A stretch of 12,916 nucleotides of DNA from Pseudomonadota bacterium (GCA_023430685.1 JAEYZH010000176.1:1-12916); one strand, 5' to 3'. Positions 1 to 7,841 are shown, counted from the first letter of the stretch. Numbers and translations: made by a program. The notes: generated from the letters alone by a model not told the origin.

Positions 1-1693
1 CTTCCTTCACGTCGTAGCCGCCCTGCAGCGCCGAGGCGCACTGGCTGCCGAGCGCGCAGTTGCCGTTGAAGTCGATCAGCAGGCTGGTGTCGACGTTCGA
101 GTGGATGTACTCGTCGCGCTTGCTGACGCCGAGCGCGAGCTGCACGGTGCCGCCCGGCAGTTCGAACAGACCGCCGTTGACGTCGAAGCGCTTGACCTTC
201 TGGATCTGGAAGAACTGGCTGACGCCGACCTGCTGCGAGGACCGCAGCACGGCGGCGGAGTTCGGATCCTGCAGGTTGAACGGGTTGAACGGCGTGCAGC
301 CCTGGATGATGTCGTCCGGGCCGGTGCCGCAATAAACAACGCCGTCGTCGCCGAGGAAGGACGGGCCGGTCGCCTGGTTGAGGATCGCGAGACCCGGCAG
401 GCCGAGCGTAGCCGTGCTCTGGTGCACGTGGCCGTAGTCGTAGCCGAGTTCCCAGTTCCACTGGTAATCGTTCCACACGTCGAACGAACCGCGGAAGCCG
501 GTCGAGATCTGATTGTTCGCGGTGCCGTTGTTCGCCGCGCGGTTGCCGAGCGATTCGAGACGCGCACGGAAGTCATCGCCGATCGCGGGCGAGAACTCGA
601 CGCCGAACGGATTGTAGTAGCTGTCGGCCGACACGACCGCGCCGTACACCGCACCGTACACCGCGGGCGCGAGCTGGAACGACGCCGAGGTCTTGTTGCT
701 CAGCACGGACAGGTAAGCTTCGACGTTGTCGGTGAGCTTGTAGTTGCCGTTGAGAAACAGGCCCGTACGCTCCTGCGGCGTCATGATCAGATTGACGGTC
801 GCATAGTTGTACGCGTCATTCGCGCCCGAGTAGCAATGGTAATCGGTCTCGACATTGAGGCCGCTCGCACCCGGGTTGCGCGCGATGAACGTGCAATCGT
901 AGGTGTCACGGAATGCTTCCGGCACGCGGATGCGACCATACGGGTTCGCCGGCGAGCCGCCGACGAACGTGCTGATCGGGGCCGAGGTCGAACCGAGGCG
1001 GGAAACCGCGTTGGCGGAGAAGTCGCGGTGGCCAGCGAGCACGCCGTCGATCTTCTTGTAGTTGATGCCGCCCATGATGCTGCCACGGTCGGTGCTGTGG
1101 CCGAACGTGAAGCTGTAACCCTGGCTCTCGCCATCGTCCTTGTCGGAGATGCCGTAGTCGAGCGCGAACTCCGCGCCCTGGTAGTCGCTGCGCAGGATGA
1201 AGTTCACGACGCCCGCGATCGCGTCCGAGCCGTACACAGCCGAGGCGCCCGAGGTCAGCACTTCGATGCGCTCGACCATGTTGGCCGGGATCGCGTTCGG
1301 GTCGCCGCTGAGGAAGCGGTGGCCGTTGATCAGCACCAGCGTGCGCGGCGAACCGAGGCCACGCAGGCCGATGCTCGAGAAGCCGCTGCCGCCGGAGTTG
1401 TTGACCTGCGGGTTGGTGTTCGGACCGGTCACCGCGGGCAGGGACTGCACGAGGTCGCCGAGGGTCAGCTTGCCGGTCTTCTCGATCGCGGCGCGATCGA
1501 TGGTGACGACGGGGTTGGACGTTTCGATGTCGACGCGACGGATGTTCGAACCCGTCACCGTAATCGTTTCCAGCTGCTGGCTGGATTCATCCTGCGCAAG
1601 CACAGGCGCGGCCGACAAACCGACCACCGCCGTCGTGCCTGCGTACAACGCATAGCGCACGGCTTTGAAAAGCTCGTTGCTCATAAGATTCAT
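1..1693 (-). CDS. TonB-dependent outer-membrane receptor (N-terminal 564 codons; 3' end outside window)
   Basis: Outer-membrane active-transport receptor that would import a ligand using energy from TonB-ExbB-ExbD; the substrate cannot be told from this part. A signal peptide spans about residues 1-33 (hydrophobic stretch, cleavage plausible after VLA33). A TonB-box-like segment, ETITVTGSNIRR, lies at 42-53. The plug domain (about 55-170) has the family motifs GLRGLG (109-114), LVLINGHR (119-126), ERIEVLTSGASAVYGSDA (141-158) and GVVNFILR (161-168). Aromatic-rich alternating strands typical of the 22-strand barrel follow. Full receptors of this kind are commonly 900-1000 residues, so roughly 40 percent is missing. 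There is no N-terminal STN signalling domain, so sigma/anti-sigma transduction is unlikely. The start ATG at 1693 is preferred over the in-frame ATG three codons later because GGAGAG (1703-1698) sits 4 nt upstream of it. Family is certain; ligand unknown. Confidence 0.95.
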   Translation of the reverse strand, partial: MNLMSNELFKAVRYALYAGTTAVVGLSAAPVLAQDESSQQLETITVTGSNIRRVDIETSNPVVTIDRAAIEKTGKLTLGDLVQSLPAVTGPNTNPQVNNSGGSGFSSIGLRGLGSPRTLVLINGHRFLSGDPNAIPANMVERIEVLTSGASAVYGSDAIAGVVNFILRSDYQGAEFALDYGISDKDDGESQGYSFTFGHSTDRGSIMGGINYKKIDGVLAGHRDFSANAVSRLGSTSAPISTFVGGSPANPYGRIRVPEAFRDTYDCTFIARNPGASGLNVETDYHCYSGANDAYNYATVNLIMTPQERTGLFLNGNYKLTDNVEAYLSVLSNKTSASFQLAPAVYGAVYGAVVSADSYYNPFGVEFSPAIGDDFRARLESLGNRAANNGTANNQISTGFRGSFDVWNDYQWNWELGYDYGHVHQSTATLGLPGLAILNQATGPSFLGDDGVVYCGTGPDDIIQGCTPFNPFNLQDPNSAAVLRSSQQVGVSQFFQIQKVKRFDVNGGLFELPGGTVQLALGVSKRDEYIHSNVDTSLLIDFNGNCALGSQCASALQGGYDVKE

Positions 1694-2123
1694 TACACTC
1701 TCCAACGTCAGAGTTGTCACAGCTCGGGACAAGTGCTCTCCCATCCATGGGAACGACCAAGACGGTCCACCAAAAAACCCTCGGCAGTGGACGATACTAA
1801 CAAGATTCTTACGCCTTGGGAATCCCTGAGCAGCGCCTTAACGTGTGGCGTATTTTCTATTTGAATCAACGGCTTGCAGTGTCTGCGGATATGCGGCAGT
1901 GCAGTGTGGAAGACACTTGCGCGCGCGCCGGAAGCGTGCCTGCAACGAACTCGGGCAGGGTGCTTGCAAGCTTGATTGCGGCCATCGGCGGACCGGCTTG
2001 GCCAGGTTGGCACGGCACGAGGGGGCATCGCCGAAAAGTGCTCCGGGCTTGCCTCTGCTCGAGATGCGTGCCAGGCGGAGAGGGCGAATCGCCCGGGTCG
2101 ACCGAGCGGAGCCTGGAAGCGGA
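1694..2123. other. Intergenic region upstream of the receptor, with short repeats
   Basis: No convincing gene in 430 bp; open frames here are extensions of neighbours or have no recognisable product. The half near the receptor (about 1765-1870) is visibly less GC-rich than the rest and probably holds the receptor promoter. A TAGTAT hexamer reading on the minus strand at about 1798-1793 is a possible -10, but I see no good -35. Short repeated words occur at 1876-1920: GCAGTGT at 1876-1882 and again at 1901-1907, the latter forming a near-perfect hairpin with ACACTTGC (1913-1920). A perfect palindrome GCTTGCAAGC lies at 1962-1971. A small GGGCGA/TCGCCC hairpin (2082-2094) sits 30 bp past the stop of the minus-strand gene at 2124 but has no T-run. 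Confidence 0.5.
1698..1703 (-). promoter_or_regulatory. Ribosome binding site of the TonB-dependent receptor
   Basis: GGAGAG reads on the minus strand 4 nt before the ATG at 1693 (about 6 nt from the GGAG core). It decides between two in-frame ATG codons (1693 and 1684) in favour of the upstream one, since spacing to the second would be 13 nt. Confidence 0.7.
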
Positions 2124-3128
2124 CTACAGGTCCTGCCGGTACTGGATGTAGGGCGTGCGCGCCTTCGCTTCCGCGTCGGCTGCCGAGTCGATCGGCGTCG
2201 ACCAGAGGTTCTGCGCGCCGACGCTGAGCTCGCCACTCCACGGCGTGCGCCATGAAACGCCGAGGTCGAGCGTCGACCAGCGCTTGCCGGCGAGCAGGGG
2301 ATCATCGCTGCTGAGCACGTGGCCGATGATCGCGCCGCGCAGCGAACCGGCGTCGAGCCCAAGGCTCAGGGACAGCTGCTCGAGGTCGAGACCGGGGCCG
2401 ACAGGCTCCATGCCCGCGCCGAGTTCCGAAGCGCGCCCACGCCCGAACGCGGCGGCGACGTCGAATGCCGCCTGCTTGCCAAATTGCCAGCGACCGCGCG
2501 CATACATCGACACTTCGCTGTCGAGCGCATACATGCCGCCCTCGGGCAAGCCGAGCAGCGGCGTGGTGCCGAAGCCGAATCCGGTGAACGCGGCAGGACC
2601 GTCGTCACGCTCGAGCCAGGAGAGGCCATACGCGAGATCCAGGCCTTGTATCGCGCTGGTCCAGCCGAGGCCGAGGGAACCGGCCACCGACCCCTGCGTC
2701 CATGCGCGATCGGCTTGCGCATCACAGGTCTCGCCGCCGCACGCAAGCGTCGTGCCCGCGAGGTAATGGCCGAACGTCGCATCGAGGTGCAGGCCGCTGT
2801 TGCCGAACAACCAGCTGAGGCCGCCGCCGCTCGAGCGGCTGCCCGCCAGATGCCAGTTCGAGGGGCCACCGTAGGCGGGCGTCGCCTCGATCGGCGAAAC
2901 CTGCCAGTCCTGCGGCAACGGCACGACCGCGAGCAACTGGCCGTTCGCACCGGACCAGATCGGAAGCACCCGCGTCGCGTGGTCGGTGAACGGCTGTCCG
3001 GCCGGATCGATCGCGAGCAGTTGCTCGACCATCGGCGTGGACGAGGCGGGAACGATCGACGGCAACGTCTGTGCCGTTCCCGCGAGGGGCAACAGCAGCA
3101 GCGCCAGCCAGGCCATCGACAACCGCAT
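2124..3128 (-). CDS. Secreted protein of unknown function, probable outer-membrane beta-barrel
   Basis: I do not recognise the family with certainty. The 334-residue product starts with a clear signal peptide (MRLSMAWLALLLLPLAGTAQ, cleavage plausible after the TAQ region). The mature part is rich in Gly, Ser, Leu and aromatic residues in amphipathic alternation (for example GLSWLFGNSGLHLDATFGHY and ALDSEVSMYARGRWQFGK), as expected of transmembrane beta-strands. It ends in SVGAQNLWSTP, an acidic-basic stretch and PYIQYRQDL; the last residue is Leu rather than the usual Phe/Trp of a BamA signal. One Cys pair (CGGETC) may form a disulfide in an external loop. The ATG at 3128 is chosen over an upstream in-frame ATG at 3224 because the signal peptide then begins directly; 32 preceding residues would otherwise bury it. 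The ribosome site is weak (GAAG-type). It is divergent from the protease gene at 3472. Confidence 0.8.
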   Translation of the reverse strand: MRLSMAWLALLLLPLAGTAQTLPSIVPASSTPMVEQLLAIDPAGQPFTDHATRVLPIWSGANGQLLAVVPLPQDWQVSPIEATPAYGGPSNWHLAGSRSSGGGLSWLFGNSGLHLDATFGHYLAGTTLACGGETCDAQADRAWTQGSVAGSLGLGWTSAIQGLDLAYGLSWLERDDGPAAFTGFGFGTTPLLGLPEGGMYALDSEVSMYARGRWQFGKQAAFDVAAAFGRGRASELGAGMEPVGPGLDLEQLSLSLGLDAGSLRGAIIGHVLSSDDPLLAGKRWSTLDLGVSWRTPWSGELSVGAQNLWSTPIDSAADAEAKARTPYIQYRQDL

Positions 3129-3471
3129 CTTCACGCTTCGATCCAGATCACAGGGGGTAAAGATCGCGCCGCCACCGGGGAGTTCCCGAGGACATCGGCA
3201 CGCAGACATCATAGCGCCTTTCACGAAAAACTAACAGCGCGTCAATGGCCTGCGACAGACCTGAAATGTGGTCGCGTTCACGTCCCGGCAAGCCCGCACC
3301 CACCTCCGGACGCGCGGCGATCCGCGTTCGTCGCAAGGTTCGCGCGCCCGACCTTCCATGGGCCGGCCACCCCTCCGTCACACGACGTATGCCGGAAGTT
3401 GTGCTGCCAAGCATGCGGATCGCCGCGCATACTGCGCGGGTTGCCACCTCCGCCATCTGGGGACTTCCGTC
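3129..3471. promoter_or_regulatory. Divergent intergenic region between the barrel gene and the protease gene
   Basis: This 343-bp stretch must carry start signals for both directions. Toward the barrel gene, the minus strand shows TATGAT (3213-3208; 5 of 6 to the -10 consensus) inside a comparatively AT-rich patch (3205-3245) and TTGACG (3245-3240; 5 of 6 to the -35 consensus), but they are 26 bp apart. They therefore cannot be one standard sigma70 promoter, and one of them may belong to another start. Toward the protease no convincing hexamer pair was found. No gene of its own is supported. Confidence 0.4.
3459..3463 (+). promoter_or_regulatory. Ribosome binding site of the S8 protease gene
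   Basis: GGGGA ends 8 nt before the ATG at 3472. It fixes this start rather than upstream in-frame codons reaching back to 3268, and the protein then opens directly with its signal peptide. Confidence 0.65.
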
Positions 3472-6400
3472 ATGAACACCCTACCTCGCCGCACCGCCCT
3501 GGCCATTGCGTTCTCGATCGCGCTCGGAAGCGCGGGGGCCCTCGCCGCCGACCCGGTTCCGGCCACCCTGCCCTCGATCGATGCGATCGACGCTGCGCGC
3601 GGCGATGCAAACCTGCTGATCCTGCGCGCAGGCGTGTTCGATCCCCGCAGCCAGCAGCTCGACGTGCGCGCGATCGGCGCAGCGGCTCCGGCATCGACCG
3701 CATACGCGATCGTGCAGTTCGAGCCGGGCCGGCTCGACGCACGCCGTGCCCTCGCGCGCGAAGGCGTCGAGTTCCTCGGTTACGTGCCGAACAACGCGTA
3801 CTTCGTGCGGCTCAACGGGACGACGCTGGAATCGCTGCAGCGCGACGCGGCCGTGCGCTGGGCCGGACCCCTGCAGCCCGCGTTCAAGCTCGACCCGCGC
3901 CTGTGGCAGGCGGTGCGCGCCAATTCACCCGCGCTGCAGAACGATGGTCGTCACGAACTCATGATCGAGGCGTTCGACGGCGTGTCGTCGGCACGCATCG
4001 AGGCCGCGATCCTGCGCGCATTGCCCGATGCCGAAATCACGTTGCGCAGCGTGCGCGCGGATGCCGCGCCATACGTCCGCGTGCGCGTCGCCGCCGCGTC
4101 GCTCGACGCCTTGATCAACGCGGCGACCGCGATCGAAGGCGTGGCCTGGGTGTCGCCGTGGCGCGAAACGCACACGATGAATGCAGGCGGGATCGGCGCG
4201 CTGCAGGGCAACCTCACGGGCACCTGCCCGGGCAGCGGCGCCATCTGCGGGGCGACGCCGATGTTCGACCAGGGGCTCACGGGCAGCGGCCAGATCGTCG
4301 CGGTCGCAGACTCCGGCACGACGCCGAACGCCGCGTGGTTCACTGCGCTGGACAAGGGCCAGGGTCCGCGCACCGAAGTCACGTTCGCCGAGAACCCGCC
4401 GCCCGTGCTGCCGGGCATCGGCACGCTCCATCCGGACAACAAGATCATCGCGTACTGGACGCAACCGGGCGGTCCGATCGATTACGACGCCAGCTCGGGC
4501 CACGGCACGCACACCAGCGGCACCGTGCTCGGCGACGCCGCCGGCACGTTCGGCGCGAACACCTACCTGCCCTCGACGCCGTACCTGCCCAACCACGAGA
4601 TCGCCGACGGCATGGCGCCGAATGCGCAGCTGTTGATGCAGGACATCGGCCCGGCCTCCGCGACGGCCGTCATCGCGCAGGACTTCGAAGGCACGATGCT
4701 GCAGGCTGCCGCTGCCGGCGCATACATCCACAGCAATAGCTGGGGTTCGGACAACGGCGCGCAATACACCGCGGAAGACGCGAACGTCGACCGCGCGACC
4801 AGCAAGCGCGAGAGCCTGCTCGTCGTGATCGCGGCAGGCAACGACGTGGCGGGTCCGATGGCGGTCGGCTCGCCCGGCGTCGCGAAGAACGCCGTGACGG
4901 TGGCCGCGCTCGGGCATGCGGGCAGCCTCGCCAAGGCAGGGTTCTCGAACGCGGGGCCGACCGCGGATGGCCGCATGAAGCCCGACGTGGCCGCGCCCGG
5001 CAGCAGTACCGTGTCGGCCGACAACGCCGGGACCGTCTCGCCGACGATCAACGCACCGCTGACCGCGACGATGTCGGGCACCTCGATGGCGACACCGACC
5101 GTCGCGGGCAATGCGGCGCTGGTGCGCCAGTACTTCGTCGACGGCTTCTATCCGCGTGGTTTCCGCAACGACACCAGCGGCGCGGACGTCGTGTTCGCCG
5201 ACGGCTTCGACGGCGTCACGCCGCCCCTGCCGCAGGGCGCCCCGCTGGATGCGCTCAATCCGAACGGTCCGATGCTCAAGGCGGTGCTGCTCAACGGCAC
5301 CGTGCAGACGACCAGTCCATCGGCGTTCCCGAATACCGGCACCGGCTGGGGTCGTCCATGGCTGGATGCGAACCTGTGGTTCCGCGACACCATGCCGGGC
5401 GGCGACGACAGCCGTCGCCTGCGCGTGTTCGAGCGCCCGAACGCAGCCGGCATGGAAACCGGCGACGTGCACGAGTACACGCTCTCCGATGTCGAAGCGG
5501 GTTTCGAATTCCGCGCGACGCTGACCTGGTTCGACCCGGAAGCCGCAGCAGGTGCCGCGTCTACGCTCGTCAACAACCTCGATCTCGAAGTGGTTGCGCC
5601 GAACGGGACCTACCTCGGCAACGTGTTCGCGGGCAATGTCTCGGTCCCGGGCGGCAGCGCCGACGCGAAGGACACGGTCGAGCAGGTGCGCCTGCTCGCA
5701 CCCGTCGCCGGCAGCTACACGCTGCGCGTGAAGGCCACCTCGGTCCCCGGCAATGGCCGTGCGAACACCGATCGCCAGGGTTACGGCCTCGCGGTCTCGG
5801 GTCGCTTCGGCATCCCCGATCCCGTGCCGCTCGCGGCGCCGACCGCGTTGAGCATCGATGCGAACGGCAGCGCCGGCATCGACATCGATGCGACCGCCCC
5901 GGGTGCCGCGCAGGGTTACCAGCTCTACCGCGCCGACGATGCGACCTGCGCGACCGCGGCCGACGGCGATTTCCACCTCGTCGCGCACGGCAGCACGCTG
6001 CCGCTCGTGGATGATCGCTCGCAGGGCGGCTACAGCTACGCCTACAAGCTGCGCGGCGTGCAGGACGACGTCGAAGGCGAGCTGTCGGCCTGCATCGACG
6101 TGGTGTCGGCCGACGACTGCACGCTCGCGCCGGATTTCGACGTGCTCTCGGTCGATGCCGATGCGAGCAACGCGAGCTGCTCGGTCAACCTCGCCTGGGC
6201 GCCCGGTGCCTCGAACTGTCCCGCCGCGAGCGCCATCACCTACTCGGTCGAGCGCGACACCGACCCGTACTTCGGCGCACCGGTGACGCTCGCAAGCGGG
6301 ATCGTGCCGACCGCGTTCAGCGATTCCACGGTCGCGAACGGAACGCCGTACTACTACCGCGTGCGCGCGGTCGACGCCGACGGCAATGCGTCTGTGCCAT

Positions 6401-7038
6401 CGGCGGTCGCCAATGCGACGCCGAGCGGCGTCGACGGACCCGATCCGGGCAGCTTCCTCGACGACGTCGACACGCACACCTACATGACGATGCAATCGCC
6501 GTGGCAGATCACCGACACCGCGGCGTCGGCGGGAAGCCACAGCTACCACAGCAGCAACGACGACGAGCCCTACATCGACAATGCGTGCTATGCGATCACG
6601 ACGCCGCCGTTGACGCTGACGGCGGGCGCCGCGCTGAGCTTCCAGGCACGCTACGACATCGAGTACCAGTGGGACGGTGCGGTGATGGAGATCTCGACCG
6701 ACGGCGGCGGCACCTGGAGCGACCTGCCGCCCGACGGCGGCTACCCGAGCTCGTTCGCGCAGACGCAGAATCCGCCGATCAACACCTGCGGCTACGCGGC
6801 TTCGCATGGCGCGTTCAACGGCGTGACCACCGCGGTCTCGAATGCGAATCCGGGCAACGGCACGGTGGCCGCGGTGTTCAAGCCGTTCACGCGAAACCTC
6901 TCCGCGTTCGTCGGCCAGACCGTGCAGATCCGCTGGCGCATGTCGACCGACCCCGCGGTCGGATTCGACGGCTTCTTCCTCGACCAGGTGCAGATCAGCG
7001 GCGCCGCCGGTCCCGGCAGCTACATGTGCACGCCCTGA
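3472..7038 (+). CDS. Secreted subtilisin-like serine protease (S8, KP-43 type) with C-terminal accessory domains
   Basis: Predicted exported endopeptidase, 1188 residues. A signal peptide covers about 1-26. Two propeptide-like beta-alpha-beta modules follow (about 77-133 and 161-230), as is common in this subfamily. The S8 domain has the full triad: Asp280 (VADSG), His344 (HGTH) and Ser538 (SGTSMATP), with oxyanion Asn457 (AAGN). The segment at about 600-780 has the KP-43 beta-barrel signature: LKAVLLNGT, GWGRPWLD, LTWFDP, LVNNLDLEVVAPNG, YTLRVKA. Two fibronectin III-like domains follow (about 788-880 and 880-985; the second carries YYYRVRAVDADGNAS). The C-terminal domain (about 990-1188) has STDGGGTW and GFDGFFLDQVQI, typical of jelly-roll domains in secreted peptidases. 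A short insert between Ser538 and the barrel contains ADVVFADGFDG, absent from KP-43 as I recall it. There is no autotransporter or type 9 sorting domain. A terminator hairpin follows. Protease identity is very sure; substrates unknown. Confidence 0.95.
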   Translation: MNTLPRRTALAIAFSIALGSAGALAADPVPATLPSIDAIDAARGDANLLILRAGVFDPRSQQLDVRAIGAAAPASTAYAIVQFEPGRLDARRALAREGVEFLGYVPNNAYFVRLNGTTLESLQRDAAVRWAGPLQPAFKLDPRLWQAVRANSPALQNDGRHELMIEAFDGVSSARIEAAILRALPDAEITLRSVRADAAPYVRVRVAAASLDALINAATAIEGVAWVSPWRETHTMNAGGIGALQGNLTGTCPGSGAICGATPMFDQGLTGSGQIVAVADSGTTPNAAWFTALDKGQGPRTEVTFAENPPPVLPGIGTLHPDNKIIAYWTQPGGPIDYDASSGHGTHTSGTVLGDAAGTFGANTYLPSTPYLPNHEIADGMAPNAQLLMQDIGPASATAVIAQDFEGTMLQAAAAGAYIHSNSWGSDNGAQYTAEDANVDRATSKRESLLVVIAAGNDVAGPMAVGSPGVAKNAVTVAALGHAGSLAKAGFSNAGPTADGRMKPDVAAPGSSTVSADNAGTVSPTINAPLTATMSGTSMATPTVAGNAALVRQYFVDGFYPRGFRNDTSGADVVFADGFDGVTPPLPQGAPLDALNPNGPMLKAVLLNGTVQTTSPSAFPNTGTGWGRPWLDANLWFRDTMPGGDDSRRLRVFERPNAAGMETGDVHEYTLSDVEAGFEFRATLTWFDPEAAAGAASTLVNNLDLEVVAPNGTYLGNVFAGNVSVPGGSADAKDTVEQVRLLAPVAGSYTLRVKATSVPGNGRANTDRQGYGLAVSGRFGIPDPVPLAAPTALSIDANGSAGIDIDATAPGAAQGYQLYRADDATCATAADGDFHLVAHGSTLPLVDDRSQGGYSYAYKLRGVQDDVEGELSACIDVVSADDCTLAPDFDVLSVDADASNASCSVNLAWAPGASNCPAASAITYSVERDTDPYFGAPVTLASGIVPTAFSDSTVANGTPYYYRVRAVDADGNASVPSAVANATPSGVDGPDPGSFLDDVDTHTYMTMQSPWQITDTAASAGSHSYHSSNDDEPYIDNACYAITTPPLTLTAGAALSFQARYDIEYQWDGAVMEISTDGGGTWSDLPPDGGYPSSFAQTQNPPINTCGYAASHGAFNGVTTAVSNANPGNGTVAAVFKPFTRNLSAFVGQTVQIRWRMSTDPAVGFDGFFLDQVQISGAAGPGSYMCTP

Positions 7039-7065
7039 TGCGGTAACGTCGCCCATCGGAGGAAC

Positions 7066-7099
7066 ACACCGGCGCGGAGATCCCGCGCCGGTGTCGTTT
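7066..7099 (+). terminator. Rho-independent-type hairpin after the S8 protease gene
   Basis: A perfect 12-bp inverted repeat (ACACCGGCGCGG at 7066-7077 and its complement at 7083-7094) encloses a 5-nt loop and is followed by CGTTT. The stem is very GC-rich and the T-run short, as often seen in high-GC genomes. It lies 28 bp past the protease stop and 31 bp before mtgA, so it should separate the two transcripts; mtgA would then need its own promoter close by or read-through. Confidence 0.7.
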
Positions 7100-7115
7100 C
7101 CGCAGTCGGCGTATC

Positions 7116-7120
7116 GGAGG
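7116..7120 (+). promoter_or_regulatory. Ribosome binding site supporting a TTG start for mtgA
   Basis: GGAGG lies 4 nt before TTG at 7125. The next in-frame ATG is residue 35, after the membrane anchor, so this site supports the TTG start. Confidence 0.65.
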
Positions 7121-7124
7121 CCCG

Positions 7125-7841
7125 TTGTCGAGCACGCGCAAACGTTCGTGGCCACGGCGCGTGCTGCGTACGCTCGCGCTGGGGCTGGTCGCGTGGATCG
7201 CGCTCGGGATCGTCGCCGTGCTCGTGATGCGGTTCGTGCCGCCACTGGCTTCGTCGGTGATGCTGCAGGACTGGATCGGCGCACGCCTCGCGGGCGACCA
7301 CACGTTCGAACTGCGCTATCGCTGGACGCCGTGGGAACAGGTCGCCCCCGCATTGCCGATCTCGCTGGTCGCAGCCGAAGACCAGAAGTTCCCGCTGCAC
7401 CACGGCTTCGACATCGACGCGATCCGCGACGCGCTCGCCGAGGCCGGCGAGGGCGAACGGCTGCGCGGCGCGAGCACGATCAGCCAGCAGGTCGCGAAGA
7501 ACCTGTTCCTGTGGAACGGCCGCAGCTTCGTGCGCAAGGGCCTGGAAGCCTGGTTCACGCTGCTGATCGAGACCTTGTGGCCCAAGCAGCGCATCCTCGA
7601 GGTCTACCTCAACATCGCCGAGTTCGGGCACGGCACCTACGGCGCCGGCGCGGCCAGCGAACGCTTCTTCCGCAGCACGCCCGCGCGGCTGTCGCCGCAC
7701 CAGGCCGCGCTGCTCGCCGCGGTGCTGCCCAATCCGACCCGCTTCAGGGTCAAGCGTCCCTCGTCCTACGTGCTGCGTCGCGCGGCATGGATCCAGCGCC
7801 AGGCGAACCAGCTCGGCGGCCCCGACTACCTGCGGCGCTGA
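7125..7841 (+). CDS. mtgA: Monofunctional peptidoglycan glycosyltransferase MtgA
   Basis: Polymerises lipid II into glycan strands at the outer face of the inner membrane (GT51 family), without a transpeptidase domain. The 238 residues match the usual MtgA length. A basic N-terminus (SSTRKRSWPRR) leads into one membrane anchor at about 13-36. GT51 motifs appear in order: AAEDQKFPLHHGFD with catalytic Glu85; RGASTISQQVAKNLFLW from 114; the KxxxE-type helix after WNGRSFVRKG; and ILEVYLNIAEFG with Glu159. The start is TTG with GGAGG just upstream; no earlier ATG fits. The gene is convergent with acr3 and the two 3' ends overlap by 16 bp (7826-7841), leaving no space for a bidirectional terminator between them. 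There is no functional link to the arsenic genes. Confidence 0.95.
   Translation: MSSTRKRSWPRRVLRTLALGLVAWIALGIVAVLVMRFVPPLASSVMLQDWIGARLAGDHTFELRYRWTPWEQVAPALPISLVAAEDQKFPLHHGFDIDAIRDALAEAGEGERLRGASTISQQVAKNLFLWNGRSFVRKGLEAWFTLLIETLWPKQRILEVYLNIAEFGHGTYGAGAASERFFRSTPARLSPHQAALLAAVLPNPTRFRVKRPSSYVLRRAAWIQRQANQLGGPDYLRR

Noticed and set aside
1765..1792. GTCCAC/GTGGAC inverted repeat with A-run as terminator or riboswitch
   Set aside because: Only a 6-bp stem around a 16-nt loop; no riboswitch consensus recognised.
101..1864. 587-codon plus-strand open frame opposite the TonB-dependent receptor
   Set aside because: Arg/Ala/Val-rich translation with no domain, lying exactly antisense to a clear receptor gene; typical artefact of high third-position GC.
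2082..2094. GGGCGA/TCGCCC hairpin as terminator of the barrel gene
   Set aside because: The stem is at most 6 bp with an unrealistically small loop and no following T-run; too weak to call.
1717..2253. 178-codon minus-strand frame in the gap upstream of the receptor
   Set aside because: Starts inside the barrel gene, has no plausible ribosome site or motif, and its composition changes with local GC; not supported as a gene.
2319..4739. 806-codon plus-strand open frame spanning the barrel gene and the start of the protease
   Set aside because: Runs antisense through one real gene and out of frame through another; low-complexity Arg-rich translation.
3925..7353. 1142-codon minus-strand open frame opposite the S8 protease
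   Set aside because: Composition dominated by Arg, Ala, Gly, His and Val with no motif; the opposite strand has an intact catalytic triad and domain series. No sign of a genuine overlapping gene.
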